Positions 1 to 11,244 of a DNA stretch of 64,000 nucleotides are shown here, one piece after another. The translations under genes were made by a program, and so were the position numbers. The stretch comes from Myotis daubentonii (Eukaryota > Chordata > Mammalia > Chiroptera > Vespertilionidae). The stretch lies in assembly GCF_963259705.1 (NCBI RefSeq), contig NC_081849.1:60980093-61044092 (forward strand), given 5' to 3'. Below the pieces are notes generated by a model. The model was not told where the DNA came from. It saw only the letters and a program-made list of their open reading frames with translations, and made no database searches. Position 1 is the first letter of the stretch, and each line of letters starts with the position of its first letter.

Positions 1-91
1 AGCACTGCAAATCAGTGTCCAAGAGGGAAGAGGAATCCAGCAAAAGGGAGGAGCCCAAGGCTGGACCATGATTGCAGCACAAGGGACTCTA

Positions 92-316
92 GAGTGGTTC
101 TCAACCTTCCTGATGCCGCGACCCTTTAATACAGTTCCTCATGTGGTGGTGACCCCCAACCATAAAATTATTTTCGTTGCTACTTCATAACTGTAATGTT
201 GCTATTGTTATGAAGCGTAATGTAAATATCTGATATGCAGGATGTATTTAGGTGACCCCTGTGAAAGGGTCGCTCGACCCCCAAAGGGGTCGCGACCCAC
301 AGGTTGAGAACCGCTA
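92..316 (-). mobile_element. SPIN/URR1-like non-autonomous hAT element
   Basis: Terminal inverted repeats are GTGGTTCTCAACCT at the left and the complementary end aggttgagaaccgc at the right, with the characteristic inner GC-rich blocks (gggtcgctcgacccc, aaaggggtcgcgaccc). The family matches the element at 28157-28467 in reverse orientation, with a shorter interior. No clean 8-bp duplication is visible, so it is older or eroded. Confidence 0.8.
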
Positions 317-2319
317 GAGGGACCAACATGGAGGTGAGCAGGAGAAACGGAAGAGGTGGAGGTAGAGCAGCACCTGTGGGCCTTGTGGGCCTTGCATTGG
401 AGGGGCCGAGGCCTACTCACAATAGGGTAGTAACTCACAGGTCTGCTAAGAGGACCAAATAAGAGAACTCTGTCATGCCCCTGACAATAATGGTAAGCAG
501 AATTATTGTTACTTATAAGTTAACCCAAAAGATGGAGGGCATGGAATATTTCCCAGCTGGTCCAAAGTGCAAATGCTTTGGGAAAGGCAAGAATACTTTT
601 CAATGTATGAAAAGAAATAAGGGAGACATTTCAGTGGGGATTTCTTGACCCAAACTTGTGTATTTTTCTCAAACTGTCTGCCTGTCTATGAGCTAGTTTG
701 GGGTGCTCTATCTCAAAACTGATGGTTATTTTTCCCTAAAGCCAAGCAAAGTTGAGGTTTCAAATCTTATTTTCTAATTTTGAAATGTTAATTCCAACTA
801 CAACGTGCCTACCTCAAAGTGATAGCAAACAACCAAATGAGTGAGCCAAGTAAACCGGTTACTGAAAAAGTTGCTCACGTGTGGTTCAATAACTTTGTGG
901 GTGTATGTGAGAATGATTTTCTGTATTTGAAATCATAAACAGACTCAAGTTTACAGGGATAAAGTACCTCTGTGTGTTCAGCTTCCTACCAAATTACAGT
1001 CACAAAAAAGAAAATGTCCAATTTGGTGTACAAAGGTTTTCTTATTCTAGGCAACTTCCTCTTAGCCTTGGTTCAGAAAAGAATAACAGGCTGTTCTACG
1101 TTTATAAGCTCTACGCTACCTTCACTTAGCTTTTCAGATTCTTTGTGGAATAAGATAGGATACAAACAAATTAGCCAAACTGGCTTAGTGTCCTGCCAAG
1201 ACTCAGAGGCACCTCTGGCTAGATCCTGCTCTCCGCTTCCAGCCTTCTTGTCCATTTGACTTTCTTACCTTGCCTTCGGATCCTGTACTTAATCCAATTT
1301 GCCCCTTTCATTTCCACGCTTGCCTTTGGAGATCCTGTTGTTCAGTCGATCAGTACATTTATCGAGCATCTATTGTGCCAGATTTAGGCACAAAGGACCC
1401 TGTTCCTCCTTTCTGCACTAATCCTGCCTCCTTGCATCCCTAGGTTTCTGGGGCACTTGGCGATCCCCTCGCCCTGCTCCTGGGGCTGGCCTTGCAGAGG
1501 CAGAAGTGCATTAAGCATGCAGTTACAGGGAGGAGCCCAAGCTCAGATCATGTTGGGCCAAATGAAGATGAACAGGTTTCAAGTCAGAGTCAGAGAGCCA
1601 GGAAGTCAGACACTGGGAGCGAAGATCACACAAAAGCAAATTACAGGGAAGAGGAGGAAATTAAACTTGAGCAGTTGTCTCAAACATTCATTAGTCTTTG
1701 AATCATGCCTTGCTAGAAGGTTGGCTTGGCTCAAATTGTGTTATTTATTGTCCTGCTATGAAATGTGGTTTAATAAATATTTTATTGGTGGCATTATTTT
1801 TTGAGATGTAGAAGCCATAATAAAGTTCTATTTTCTGCTGGTAAAATCATTCCTAGCTTGTATGATTTTATGTTGGAATTAAATACATCAGTAATTCACG
1901 GCGCTATGTAAAGGCCATCGTGACCTCCAAGTGTTTGGTCAATTTGATGAGTTTGAAAACTGCTGTGAGGGAAACAATTTCAAGGCAAACAATAAGTTCA
2001 CTGGAAAAAGATTCTAACTCAATTCAGAAATATTGTAAATGGTTATACCTTTAACTGAACTATGTCTTGAAGCTTTATGTTTAATTTTAACTTATTTGTG
2101 AGATTCATATGTGTATGTGTGAAATGTGTGTGGTGTGTTTGGTGAAGCATCATATATTTCTAATTACAAGTTCAAAAGTCAGAATTAAATGTATAACTTA
2201 CTCTGGTTTTGTATTGTAGTTGCTTCCTCTCACTTTCTATAATTATGTCGGCAGGAAGATAACCTTGTAAAATTAAGCCCCATGCAGTGACTAACTTTTC
2301 AATCATGTTTTTGCCCATG
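317..2319. other. Intergenic DNA without a recognised gene
   Basis: AT-rich sequence upstream of DNAH11. Only a short L2/MIR-like piece near 1345-1400 (a degenerate 'atttatcgagcatctattgtgcc' block) is recognisable. The open frames here are short and show no recognisable domain. Confidence 0.5.
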
Positions 2320-2725
2320 AGTGGTGGTTTTAAAACTATGTCCATAAATTCTTTGATCCCCCCCCCCCTTGGATAGGAAAGCCTGATTCCCCTCCTCTTG
2401 TGTGTGGACACATGACTGGCGTCTAATGAACAGAATCAAGTGGAGTGGATGCAACAGTGTGCGACTGCGGAGACTAGCTGACCTTTGGACAACTGCCACC
2501 TAAGTGGGCTTGAAGTGGATCTTCTAGCCCAGTCAAGCGTTCAGGTGACTACAGCCCCAGACCCTATCTTAACTTCAACCTGATGAGCGACCCGGGGCCA
2601 GAGCACCCAGCTAAGCCACTGCCAGATTTTTGACCAACAGGAAGTCTGTGAGCTAATGTTTGTTGTTTCTAGCTACTAGGTTTTGGGAGTTATTTGTTAT
2701 GCAGCAAGAGATGACTACTACACTA
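2320..2725 (+). mobile_element. ERVL-MaLR (MLT1-like) LTR
   Basis: The sequence follows the 3' two thirds of an MLT1-type LTR: a 'tccataaattctttgat' start, then 'agcacccagctaagccact', 'aagtctgtgagctaatgtttgttg' and the 'gttatttgttatgcagcaa' end. It is old, with many substitutions, and has a C run at 2359-2368. Confidence 0.65.
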
Positions 2726-3798
2726 GGAGTCATTAATTTTCAACCAATGCCATTTATGCCATTAAGAGCAGAATGATGCAGCCCTTCTTAATCAAATGCT
2801 CCTCTATTATGTCTAGGGATTTCCTCCATGCCAGTGACATTCTGTTCTGCAAGTTTCGCTGCAGATGTATGAGCAGTAATAACCACAACGGACATGCCTC
2901 TCTGCAGACCACAAATGTAAGATACACCCCAGTTTCAGAGATGCTAAAGTGTGAAAAGAGGTGCAGCACAGAATCGATGAGATACACGTCGAGCTATGTT
3001 TACTATTTCCCTTCTGCTTCTGTCAACCCCCTTTCTTCACCAAGACTTTGATCTTGCCAATTGCAGTTTCGTTGACCATTTCAGGACAAAACTACTGAGG
3101 TTCACAGGAAATTACCAGATTGCCCCCTCAGCTTACGTGGGGAGTGAAGGGCTTGGGTAGCTATAGGGAAAGACCCCTGGTGTGATCTGAAGGGATGCTT
3201 TAGTAACCCTAACCTTCCCCAGCCCAGGCCACCCTTCCTGTGTCACAAAGAGGCATGCCCTCTTTGTAAGGGGCTGGGAATGCCGGGACAGTGGTGGGGG
3301 CTTCTTGGTGCTGGCACGACTTGGGCCTTAAAGAGGGCATGCTAATCCTTGGAGATGTGGGAATGTTCCAGTTATGTGTGGTTCCCTATATCCTGGAACA
3401 ATTCACTACCAGCATGTTAGGAATATAAATACATATTTAGCTAGAAAAGCAAGAATGCAAATAGTGCTTACTGGCTTAGGAAGAAACTTTTGTGATGTTA
3501 CAATGGGGTATAATGTAAATATAAAGGATGTACTATATAATTAAATATAAAAGAAAAAGGAGACACTGTTCTCCTCAAATATCTCCACTAAATCAGCCAT
3601 CACCTGTGAAAGGGCTTAGTAAACTGTTGACACCAGACAGATGCAATGCTTAATTACATACGTGGGTGATGCCTTCCCTCTGGGAGGGACCTCTAATCCT
3701 CACTTAGTTCCCACCTGTGCGACTCTGAGCACCTTCTCTGCTGGCTCCTCATTTCTGATGTCAAGGAAAGGTTTAACAAGCAGGAATAGAAATAATAA
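2726..3798. other. Intergenic DNA with a 13-bp inverted repeat
   Basis: No gene or named repeat was recognised. A 13-bp inverted repeat (gcatgccctcttt at 3253-3265 and aaagagggcatgc at 3330-3342) could form a hairpin with a 64-bp loop. Confidence 0.45.
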
Positions 3799-3936
3799 TC
3801 TATACTAATAAAAGTGTAATATGCTAATTAGACCAGACATCCTTCTGGACGACCTTCCGGACAAAGCCACAGTGGGCAGCCACCACCGCGGCGGGGGCCA
3901 AGCCCCTTGCATGAATTTCGTGTATCGGGCCTCTAG
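3799..3936 (+). mobile_element. HeliBat-type Helitron (non-autonomous)
   Basis: It begins TCTATACTAATAAAAG and ends gggcctCTAG, inserted between A (3798) and T (3937), as expected for Helitrons. The body contains the family's 'aatatgctaattagaccagac' block and the pre-terminal 'atgaatttcgtg' hairpin region. It is a short 138-bp copy. Confidence 0.88.
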
Positions 3937-4244
3937 TGTCTAATACAATTCAGGGAAGATTCACAAATGATTGTGCTTGTACCCCCTACAACTTAAGTCC
4001 CTTCCATGTTCTTTCCATGAATTTATTTAATCTCTAAATCTTCTTCTCTGGAACTAGTGCATCTAAAATAAAGCTTCCTTCTTGTTCTGATCGCCTGTAA
4101 TTTAATTAGTCTCTTTTTATAGATTTCTTTTTCCCGTCTCCCTTCAGAGGCTCTAACTCTTGCCCTGACTGAAATTGCTTGGGTCACAGAAGTCCTTTTC
4201 TTCCTGGCATTCTTTTTTTTTAGAAGGGCTTTTCTTTTTTCCCT

Positions 4245-4380
4245 TTTAAAAAATTTATTGGGGTGACATTGGTTACTAAAATTACATAAATTTCAGGTAC
4301 ACAATTCTATAACACATCATCTGTATATTGTGTGTGTGTGTTCACCATCCCAAGTCAAGTCTCCTTCCATCAGAGGGCTT
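4245..4380 (-). mobile_element. LINE-1 3' end fragment
   Basis: The segment 'aaatttattggggtgacattgg...ttcaggtacacaattctat' is the antisense of a Laurasiatherian LINE-1 3' UTR. The same segment occurs at 59945-60050. Confidence 0.7.
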
Positions 4381-4468
4381 TTATTCAATTCAACAAATAT
4401 TTGAGCAAAAATATTGCTAGAGGTCTAGGCTAGATGCTGCCGGGGATTTTAAAAAATGGCACGGTCCC

Positions 4469-4686
4469 GCCCTAGCCGGCTTGGCTCAGTGGATAGAGTG
4501 CCAGCCTGCGGACTGAAGGGTCCCAGGTTTGATTCTGGCCAAGCGTACATGCCTGGGTTGCGGGCTCAATCCCCAAGAGGGGGTGTGCAGGAGGCAGCGG
4601 ATCAATGATTCTCTCTCATCATGGTTTTTCTATCTCTCTCTCCCTCTCCCTTCCTCTTTGAAATCCATAAAGAAATATATATTTTT
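4469..4686 (+). mobile_element. Ves SINE with 18-bp target duplication
   Basis: It has a tRNA-derived head (ttggctcagtggatagagtg, then an A/B-box-like 'caggtttgattc') and the 'ctctctctcatcatgg' and CT-rich tail of vesper-bat Ves elements. An 18-bp perfect duplication (4451-4468 and 4687-4704) bounds it. Confidence 0.93.
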
Positions 4687-5225
4687 AAAAAATGGCACGG
4701 TCCCTTATCGTGCCTGCCTCCAAAGGGCTGAGTTACCAATAAGGAAACGTAAGAAGGTTGTGCAAATCACTACCATGCACAGTAGAGCACATAGACTTGC
4801 ACAGGAAGAGATGAGACCAAGTGCTGGGCGAGCATTTCCTCTCGAGAGCCTGCGGTGCTGCTGCTGGCTCCCGGCCTCTGTCAGTCCTTCCCATTGCACC
4901 TCAGTATTTTCTCTCTAAATATAGGGGGAGGGGGAGAAGTAGGCTTACAGGTGTGAGTATGCAAAACACAGTTTATTCTTGTATTATTATTAATTATTGC
5001 AGTATTTTCTACATGAACAACTGTAAACCTACTTTTGCCTCACCCTGTATTGCAAAATTATGCTTTTCTGCAAATCCATTGGTTTTTCTACAGCATTTCC
5101 CCCTTTAATTCTTAAATTCATGCTTATTCTCTGCAAAGATGCTTTAGGTCCCCCTTTAAAAAAATAAAAAAGTCAAAACCAACAGTGGAAAGAAAACATA
5201 ACTGTTATATGTCTGCTTTGAGTGG

Positions 5226-5725
5226 TCTTTTTAAACATTTTATCTTTATTGTTGAAAGTATTACAAATGTCCCCTATGTTTGTTTGTTTGTTTGTTTTTC
5301 CCATTGAACCCCTCCACCCTCCCTTCCCAGGCCTTCACCACTCTATTGTCAGTGTCCATGGGCTATGCATATCTATAATAATAAAAACATAATATGCTAA
5401 TTAGACCTTCCAGATGAAGCTGGGGCTGCAAGGGAAGCCGGTGCCGGCAGCCGGAGGAAGGAAGGCCTACTCTTGCACAAATTGCATTCATCGGGCCTCT
5501 AGCATGCATATAATTCCCCAGTTAATCCCATCCCCGCCTTCCCTCTGAAATTTGTCAGTCTGTTCCATGCTTCTGTGTCTCTGGATCTATTTGTTCATCA
5601 GCTTATTTTATTCATTAGATTCCACATATGAGTGAAATCACATGGTACTTGTCTTTGTCTGATGGCTTATTTTGCTTCCCATAATGCTCTCCAGGTCCAT
5701 CCATGCTGCTGCAAATGGTAGGAGC
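5226..5725 (-). mobile_element. LINE-1 3' fragment interrupted by a Helitron
   Basis: This is antisense LINE-1 3' UTR and ORF2 tail sequence ('cattgaacccctccaccctcc', 'ccacatatgagtgaaatcac', 'ctctccaggtccatccatgctg'), split by the Helitron at 5372-5502. Similar sequence occurs at 42213-42860. Confidence 0.75.
5372..5502 (+). mobile_element. HeliBat-type Helitron nested in LINE-1
   Basis: It starts TCTATAATAATAAAAAC after A5371, carries 'atatgctaattagacc' and ends tcgggcctCTAG. The 3' neighbour is C rather than T. It is inserted into an older LINE-1 fragment, which gives the order of insertion. Confidence 0.85.
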
Positions 5726-6673
5726 TCCTTCTTTTTGCTTTGAATGGGCTTGACCTTCCCATTGACGTTCCTTCCTGTGACTTGCATGGAAGTGTTTTCA
5801 GTGACGTCACCCTTCTCGGCCGACCCTGTGACGTGTCTGAGGACCTAAACAGCAGCTCCCTGTCGCAGTTGCCCTTCATCCCCTTGTTTCTGTGTCTGGA
5901 TATCTCTCTGAAATCTAGCTAATAAAATTCCTCAAATCACATGTTTTTCTTTTTCTCCTTTCAAAATCTTAAGTTGACTTCAGTCAAGGGCTTGTTCAAG
6001 AATAAAGTCCCTTTAATGTTTAGCCACACTTTTTAAAAAAGGTAATAAAGGCTTGTAATTCATGGGAAATCATGTTCGTTTATATGTAGTGGGGGCATCT
6101 GAGAGAAATACCCGTCAATGGACATGCTCTCCGCCCCCCTCCCGCCCCCCCCCCCCCCCTTTCCCTCAGGAACAGAGCCCAGAGTTTGCGCAGGCTCCTC
6201 CTAGTGGCCATATCCGCAGGAGGAGGCCGGTGCTGGATCTTGAGAAGCAAAGCTCACCTGAGAGGTCTCAGCTCCCTTGACAAATGCAAGGCTGAGACAT
6301 GGGCACGATATGCAATTCTAGGCAGTCAGGTGTAAGGGGAAGACTCCCGGGAGGTTTTGGAAAGTTTTCTCCGCTCAAAAATGAAGACGTTCCCTGTTCT
6401 TGCCTCTGAACATTGTCACCTACACGGAGTGCCAGAAAGCATCATTACCACTCAGCAACCATGAATAGAAACTCACTGAGCTCTTGAGACCACAGAAAGC
6501 GATGTGAGCAAGTCTCAACCCGAGTCATTGAATTAACCAACCGCCGACTTCACTACAACCAGACCTGTCGTGTGAGATGACAACCGTCTTCAGTGTAAGC
6601 CGCTGTGAGATGGGTTTTCTGTGCACTGCCCTGGGGTGCACAGCCTCCTCTCTCGGACTATGCCCTGTGCTGG

Positions 6674-6724
<51 letters not shown>

Positions 6725-7186
6725 TGAAGTGACTGTCCATCTCCTCTGCTGCTGCCCTTTACTCTGCTCCCCAGGGCTCTCTTTTCTCCTTTATTGTCAG
6801 AGACCTTCCTGTTCTTTTAAATCTCCTGTTCATCAAATGTGAAGACTTGTGCAATTGGATCATTGACCCTCACGGAGGAATTGTGTGCTTGAAGCAATGG
6901 TTGAGGGGATTTTAGGCATAGCAAACGGTTGAGGAAGCTTTTTATGGAGACTGGAAATCATCTGCTCCTCTTACATGTGAGGCTGGACCTGAGGGCTACA
7001 TCTGAATTCATCCTTGGAGGTATTCAGCAGGAATCTACTTTCCCAGAGGAGAGACTGAATCAAGTTATTTAACCTCTCTCAGTCTCAGAACCCACTGATT
7101 CTATCCTTTTCACTGTCCCTTCACCCCCCAGATACTCATCTCACTACCCAGATGAGACACTATATTAAAATACTTTTCCAGCTTTA
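5726..7186. other. Intergenic DNA with simple repeats
   Basis: No gene was recognised. It contains a C-rich run (6136-6160) and an (AC)n microsatellite. The short open frames are in no recognisable family. Confidence 0.5.
6676..6722. repeat. (AC)n microsatellite
   Basis: An uninterrupted CA dinucleotide tract of about 23 units. Confidence 0.97.
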
Positions 7187-7495
7187 TCCTATATAATAAA
7201 AGCCTAATATGCTGTGTCCAAATGTTTGTTCAACCTTTGGACCAGTCACTATGACGTGCACTGACCACCAGGGGGCAGACGCTCTGACCAGTAGGTTAGC
7301 TTGCTGCTGAGGTCCAGGTGATTGGGACTGAGTGAGACAGACCGGACATGCCCTGGAGCCCTCCCACAGTCCCTCTCAGGCCCCAATTGTGTGCCAGTGG
7401 GGTCCATTGGCCTGGCCTGTGCCCTCTCAAAATCCAGGACCCCTTGGGGGAGGTCTGTCCGCAGGCCAGGTCATGGGACCCCACCAGGCCTCTAG
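7187..7495 (+). mobile_element. HeliBat-type Helitron, longer subfamily
   Basis: It starts TCCTATATAATAAAAGCC after A and ends accaggcctCTAG. The interior carries the blocks 'gcactgaccaccaggggg' and 'ggaccccttgggggaggtc', also found in the 13623-13992 element. The 3' base is A instead of T. Confidence 0.8.
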
Positions 7496-8884
7496 ATGGG
7501 ATATAACTGACATAACATTGGGTAAATTGAAAGTGTACAATATGATAGTAAGATAGCAATCCTGTTCCAGATAAGGAAACCAAGGCACGGAGAAGGCAGG
7601 TCTCTGAGGTTACATACACTTAGTACCTAGTAGAGGTGGAATGCAGGCCCAGTTGGTCTAGCGCCAGCCTGGCCAGTACAAACCCAGCTTATACCTAGAT
7701 TAAAAGGAACCTGGTCTGCCTTTTCCTGGTGTAGTTCCAGCATCGACAGCAGTGCTAGGCACTTAGTTGGCATTCAGTAAATATTTGTGGAGCAAATAAA
7801 TAAACTCAGCACAGTACATGGCCCTTGTTAATTGGTACTTAATAAATGTTACCTATTATTAAGGAAAAGTATTGAAAATGTGGGAATCGGGTAAAAGAAA
7901 GGCAGCATGTCTTTTCGGTGTCACATTTTAACATTGTTTAACTGGTCCACCAAAGGATTACTTAATTATGTAGGGCAATGTACCTTTCTTGACTTGTTAT
8001 CTACTGTTGATTACGAAGCCAGACTCTGTGAAGTAATATTTTTATTTTTGTTCACTACAGATGTAGATTACATTTCTGAAATATAAATTACTCCAAAAAA
8101 AGAACCCCCTCCAGAAAGTTAAGAATTTATCATCCTTGAGGGCATTAAAAAGTATTTTTCTAGCTTAGCAATCTTCTTCCAACAGACTTTCTCCACTGCC
8201 TATAAATCTCTTTCTAATTCTCGTTGGAACCAACTTCTTCATCTTGTTGGTTTCCTCAATACTGAGCTTAATGGGACTTTGACATGTCCATTCTATATTT
8301 GGAGTTACTTATGTAGCTTTTTGAAACTTGTACTTTAATATTTGCACTACTATCTGACTTTTTCTGCTGAATCTGAAAGTCATTTTTCACTTTCAATTTA
8401 ATACAACTCTTATTTACAGAATTCCTGTTACTCGGGGGTCGGGGACGCAAAGCTGGAATAAGCAGCACTGTGAGGTATCTGCAGGGATTCACAGACATGC
8501 AGCTAGCTAGCCCCTGGCGCCCCCAGCACCATAAAGGCTTTCCAGGAACCCGTATTAATTCAAGATTCTGATCACGTAACTAGAAAAGCGTGTAGGTAGG
8601 TGTCTACAAGAGGCTCTGGATCTTGCTGGAAACACCTGTTTATCAATAACCAGTTATAAAATGGATTATTGAGGGCAACACTCCTTCATAGCTCTTATGG
8701 GAGGCGTGAGGGTTGACGTTACAGGTAAACCTGGGCCACAGCGTATGGTGAGACCACCACAATCAAGCCAGGTGTCCCCTTTTTGCTGGAGGGGTGTCTT
8801 GCCTTCCATTTGTAAAACACTCAACACCTGTGAAGAGCAATCAACTCCACCCAAGATGGTACTGCTTAAACCTCAGCAGTTAAT
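7496..8884. other. Intergenic DNA just upstream of the DNAH11 CpG region
   Basis: It contains MIR/L2-like remnants (about 7560-7640 and 7735-7860). I recognised no gene or conserved element in the rest. Confidence 0.45.
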
Positions 8885-9282
8885 CCGTGCGGGGCCGTGA
8901 TTCGTCCTCATCGGCAGCGCGGGGACTCCCAGTGGGCGGAGAAGCCGAGGACACGCCTCTCCCCCATCGGGTTTGAGGCCCAGAGCCCGAAGCCCCGCCC
9001 CTCTGCGCTCACTCCGCCCCCAGCGGGACGGGGCGGGGACTCCGTCTCCCGGGAAACGGGACGCGCAGCTCAGCCTGGACCCGCGCCTCCCGCCAGGCTC
9101 ACTGCGCGCCGACGCCGGCTGCCCAGTAGCCGCAGGTGGGGACGGGCGGGCGCGCGCTCGGTGGTCGCGGGAGGAGTTGGGAGCCTCCAGGGGCGCCTCT
9201 GCGGAGGGGTGTCCTCGCCCTCCTGGGGCTGGGCAGGGGCGCGCGGGCAGCCGGCCAGCTCCGCGTCTCCTGGACGTGCCCG
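8885..9282 (+). promoter_or_regulatory. DNAH11 CpG-rich promoter / 5'UTR region
   Basis: The stretch before the first codon changes abruptly from AT-rich DNA to GC- and CpG-rich DNA, and this continues to about 9780. It holds several GC boxes (Sp1-type), for example 8994-9000, 9014-9020 and 9030-9038, and no obvious TATA box. A degenerate palindromic RFX X-box-like site lies at 9044-9057 (gtctcc-cg-ggaaac), which fits regulation of ciliary genes by RFX factors. The transcription start cannot be fixed from sequence. An in-frame stop at 9127-9129 lies upstream of the ATG at 9283. Confidence 0.7.
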
Positions 9283-9651
9283 ATGGCAGCCCCGGTGGTC
9301 GCTCGGGAGGCGCGAGGCGAGCGAGAAACCCCGGCCCTTCGCCTAACCCCGGGCGCCGGCCTGGAGGCAGCGGGCGTGCTGGAGCTGGAGCTGGAGGAGG
9401 AGGAGGAAGAAGAGGAGGAGGAGGAGGAGGCGGCGGCGGCCAGGAGAGCTCGGAGTTTCGCCCAAGACGCGCGGGTGCGCTTCCTCGGCGGCCGCCTGGA
9501 GCAGATGCTGGGGCTCCCGGCGGAGAATTGGCGCCAGCACTTGGAGAGCGAGGACCGCCGGCGGGTCCTGGCGGAGTTTCTGGAGAGCCCCAGCCCCGCC
9601 TGCCTGGTGTTCGGCGTCGCCGCCGCGGGGCGGCTCGCGGCCTCCCGGGAG
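9283..9651 (+). CDS. DNAH11: DNAH11 exon 1 (codons 1-123)
   Basis: The ATG at 9283 is the first in-frame ATG after an upstream stop (9127), and the predicted start [11 protein letters not shown] matches the known DNAH11 N-terminus. The exon then encodes L-E-L-E-L, a run of 12 Glu and four Ala, followed by the conserved [17 protein letters not shown] block. It ends at gggag|gtgagg in phase 0. The acidic run appears longer than in human, from memory. The GC-rich context makes long open frames in other phases, which are shadows. Confidence 0.95.
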
Positions 9652-9742
9652 GTGAGGAGCGAGCGGAGGGGACCCGGTCACGCCGTCCGCCCAGCGTAAC
9701 GGGGACTCGGGCGGGGACAGGCCCGTAGACCCTGCTTGGGTT

Positions 9743-9774
9743 GGGGGGGGGGGGGGGGGAGGGGGGCGGGGCAA
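9743..9774 (+). repeat. G run / G-quadruplex-prone tract in intron 1
   Basis: Seventeen consecutive G, then A, six G, C and four G, within the CpG-rich segment and starting 92 bases after the exon 1 donor. Confidence 0.9.
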
Positions 9775-10646
9775 ACTCTCAGGCCCTTTAAAAAGCGTTT
9801 TCTAAGTCCGCCCTGGAGTCGGCAGAACCCCCCAGATGCGCCCACGCTGCCATTAGCGGCTGTAGGTGGTTTCAGGAGGTCAGCTCCGGAGCCTGCTCCA
9901 CCCGATGAAGCGGGACCAGCGGGGCTTCTCCCGCTGCCTGGGCGTGGGCGCAGGGTGGCGTCGGTGCCAGGTAACTTCCGTGTCATCGCTCCTGGGTCAC
10001 TCTGGAGCCCCTTTCTTAAAAATGTGTCTGGCAGAACCCCAATAACTCGACTGCCGTCACCCCACTTCATCCCGGGGAAGAATACGTGGCCCTTAAAAAG
10101 GAGTGCGGGTCGTTTGCGCAAACGTGGTGTTTACCAACCATGGGGGGCATGGCGGGGCGGGCTTCCTCCTCTCTTCCTTTCTCTTCTCTCCGCCCTCCCC
10201 CGCCCCTTCTTAATGTCGACTGCTCGTCTCCTTGAAGGTTAACGTGTCACCTACAAATACAGCATTGGCTTTAGCATTTTTCAAGTGTGACAAGTTTGCA
10301 GCAAGATTTACAATCGTTAGGCCTGACAGTGCCTCAGTGGAATGCAAAATGTTACTATCTTCGCTGGATGTGGTTGTAATAATACTTGTGAAATAGGATC
10401 CCAGAGAAGAGAGAGAATAACAGGAACTTGCCTTCGGGTTTTGTGAATTTTGAAATTCTTTGCTTTGCTACTTTTATAATCGTAGCTAATTTAAAAAATG
10501 CTCAGTAGACAAGGAGATAGAACACTTAACTCTGGTAGGTATCTGGTTTTGTTTGTTTTGCCAGTGGTCCAGCTACAAGTTAGATTCTGCTTGTTAACAT
10601 GGACAGTACATCTGGACTTACACTAATGATCTTGTTCCTGTTTCAG
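9775..10646. other. Rest of DNAH11 intron 1
   Basis: GC-rich at first, then AT-rich. No repeat family or other gene was recognised. A long open frame here belongs to the GC-rich context. Confidence 0.5.
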
Positions 10647-10790
10647 ATTCCAAGAGATGCAAAACACAAACTCATTTATGTTGCCAAGAAGATTACGGAA
10701 AGCACTGGAGTAAATGATTTCTTTCAAACGGTTTTATTTGGAGAGATACCGGCCTCATCTCTGGGACATGTAACTGCTTTCCTGGAAGAG
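10647..10790 (+). CDS. DNAH11: DNAH11 exon 2 (codons 124-171)
   Basis: The exon is bounded by tttcag|attcc and gaagag|gtacca, with 48 codons in phase 0/0. It encodes [19 protein letters not shown] and ends [11 protein letters not shown], which aligns along its whole length with human DNAH11. It is part of the N-terminal stem before DHC_N1. Confidence 0.95.
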
Positions 10791-11244
10791 GTACCAGTCT
10801 ATCTTTAATATTTGAATCTTTCGATGACCTTAGTGACATTTGGAATTGTTCAGGTCCGCTCTGGCTATTTTTTTTTTTTTTTTGAGAGAGAATGTAGAAG
10901 CCGGTGATCTCTTTAACCAGATGGATGGAGTGTAATAGCTTTTAGACTGTTCCTGCAAGGAACGGAGACTTACTGATGCTCATGTTCCACAGGTGATTTT
11001 TGTAGGATCGTATTTTTCCTCTTTCTAAATATTGGAAGTAAATAAAAAGCAGCTTGCATTGAATAGGCTCTTGTACTTAGAGGTTTTAAACTTTACCTCC
11101 AGAGTGGAGACAAACTGACACTTTGGAAAGGTTTTGGAAATCAGTTTTTGATTCTTGTCAGTTTCTAAGTGGTTAAGAGTAATGGAAACAAAGTGTTAGA
11201 AATGGTTGCCTTCCAAGTCCTCTTCTTCTCCCCTTAACATCAGA

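Noticed and set aside
1457..1804. A 115-codon open frame upstream of DNAH11
   Set aside because: There is no recognisable domain, a low-complexity end, and no splice or promoter context. It is likely to be chance.
6525..6842. Open frames with Val-Cys or Thr-His repeats
   Set aside because: They are translations of the (AC)n microsatellite.
8973..9728. A 251-codon open frame (and overlapping frames on both strands) rich in Arg, Pro and Gly in the CpG region
   Set aside because: It is a shadow of GC-rich DNA over exon 1. The DNAH11 frame starting at 9283 explains the region and matches a known protein.
9343..10121. Minus-strand open frames of 143 and 147 codons
   Set aside because: They read the complement of the Glu tract and of the G run as poly-Leu and poly-Pro. 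There is no domain and no support for transcription.
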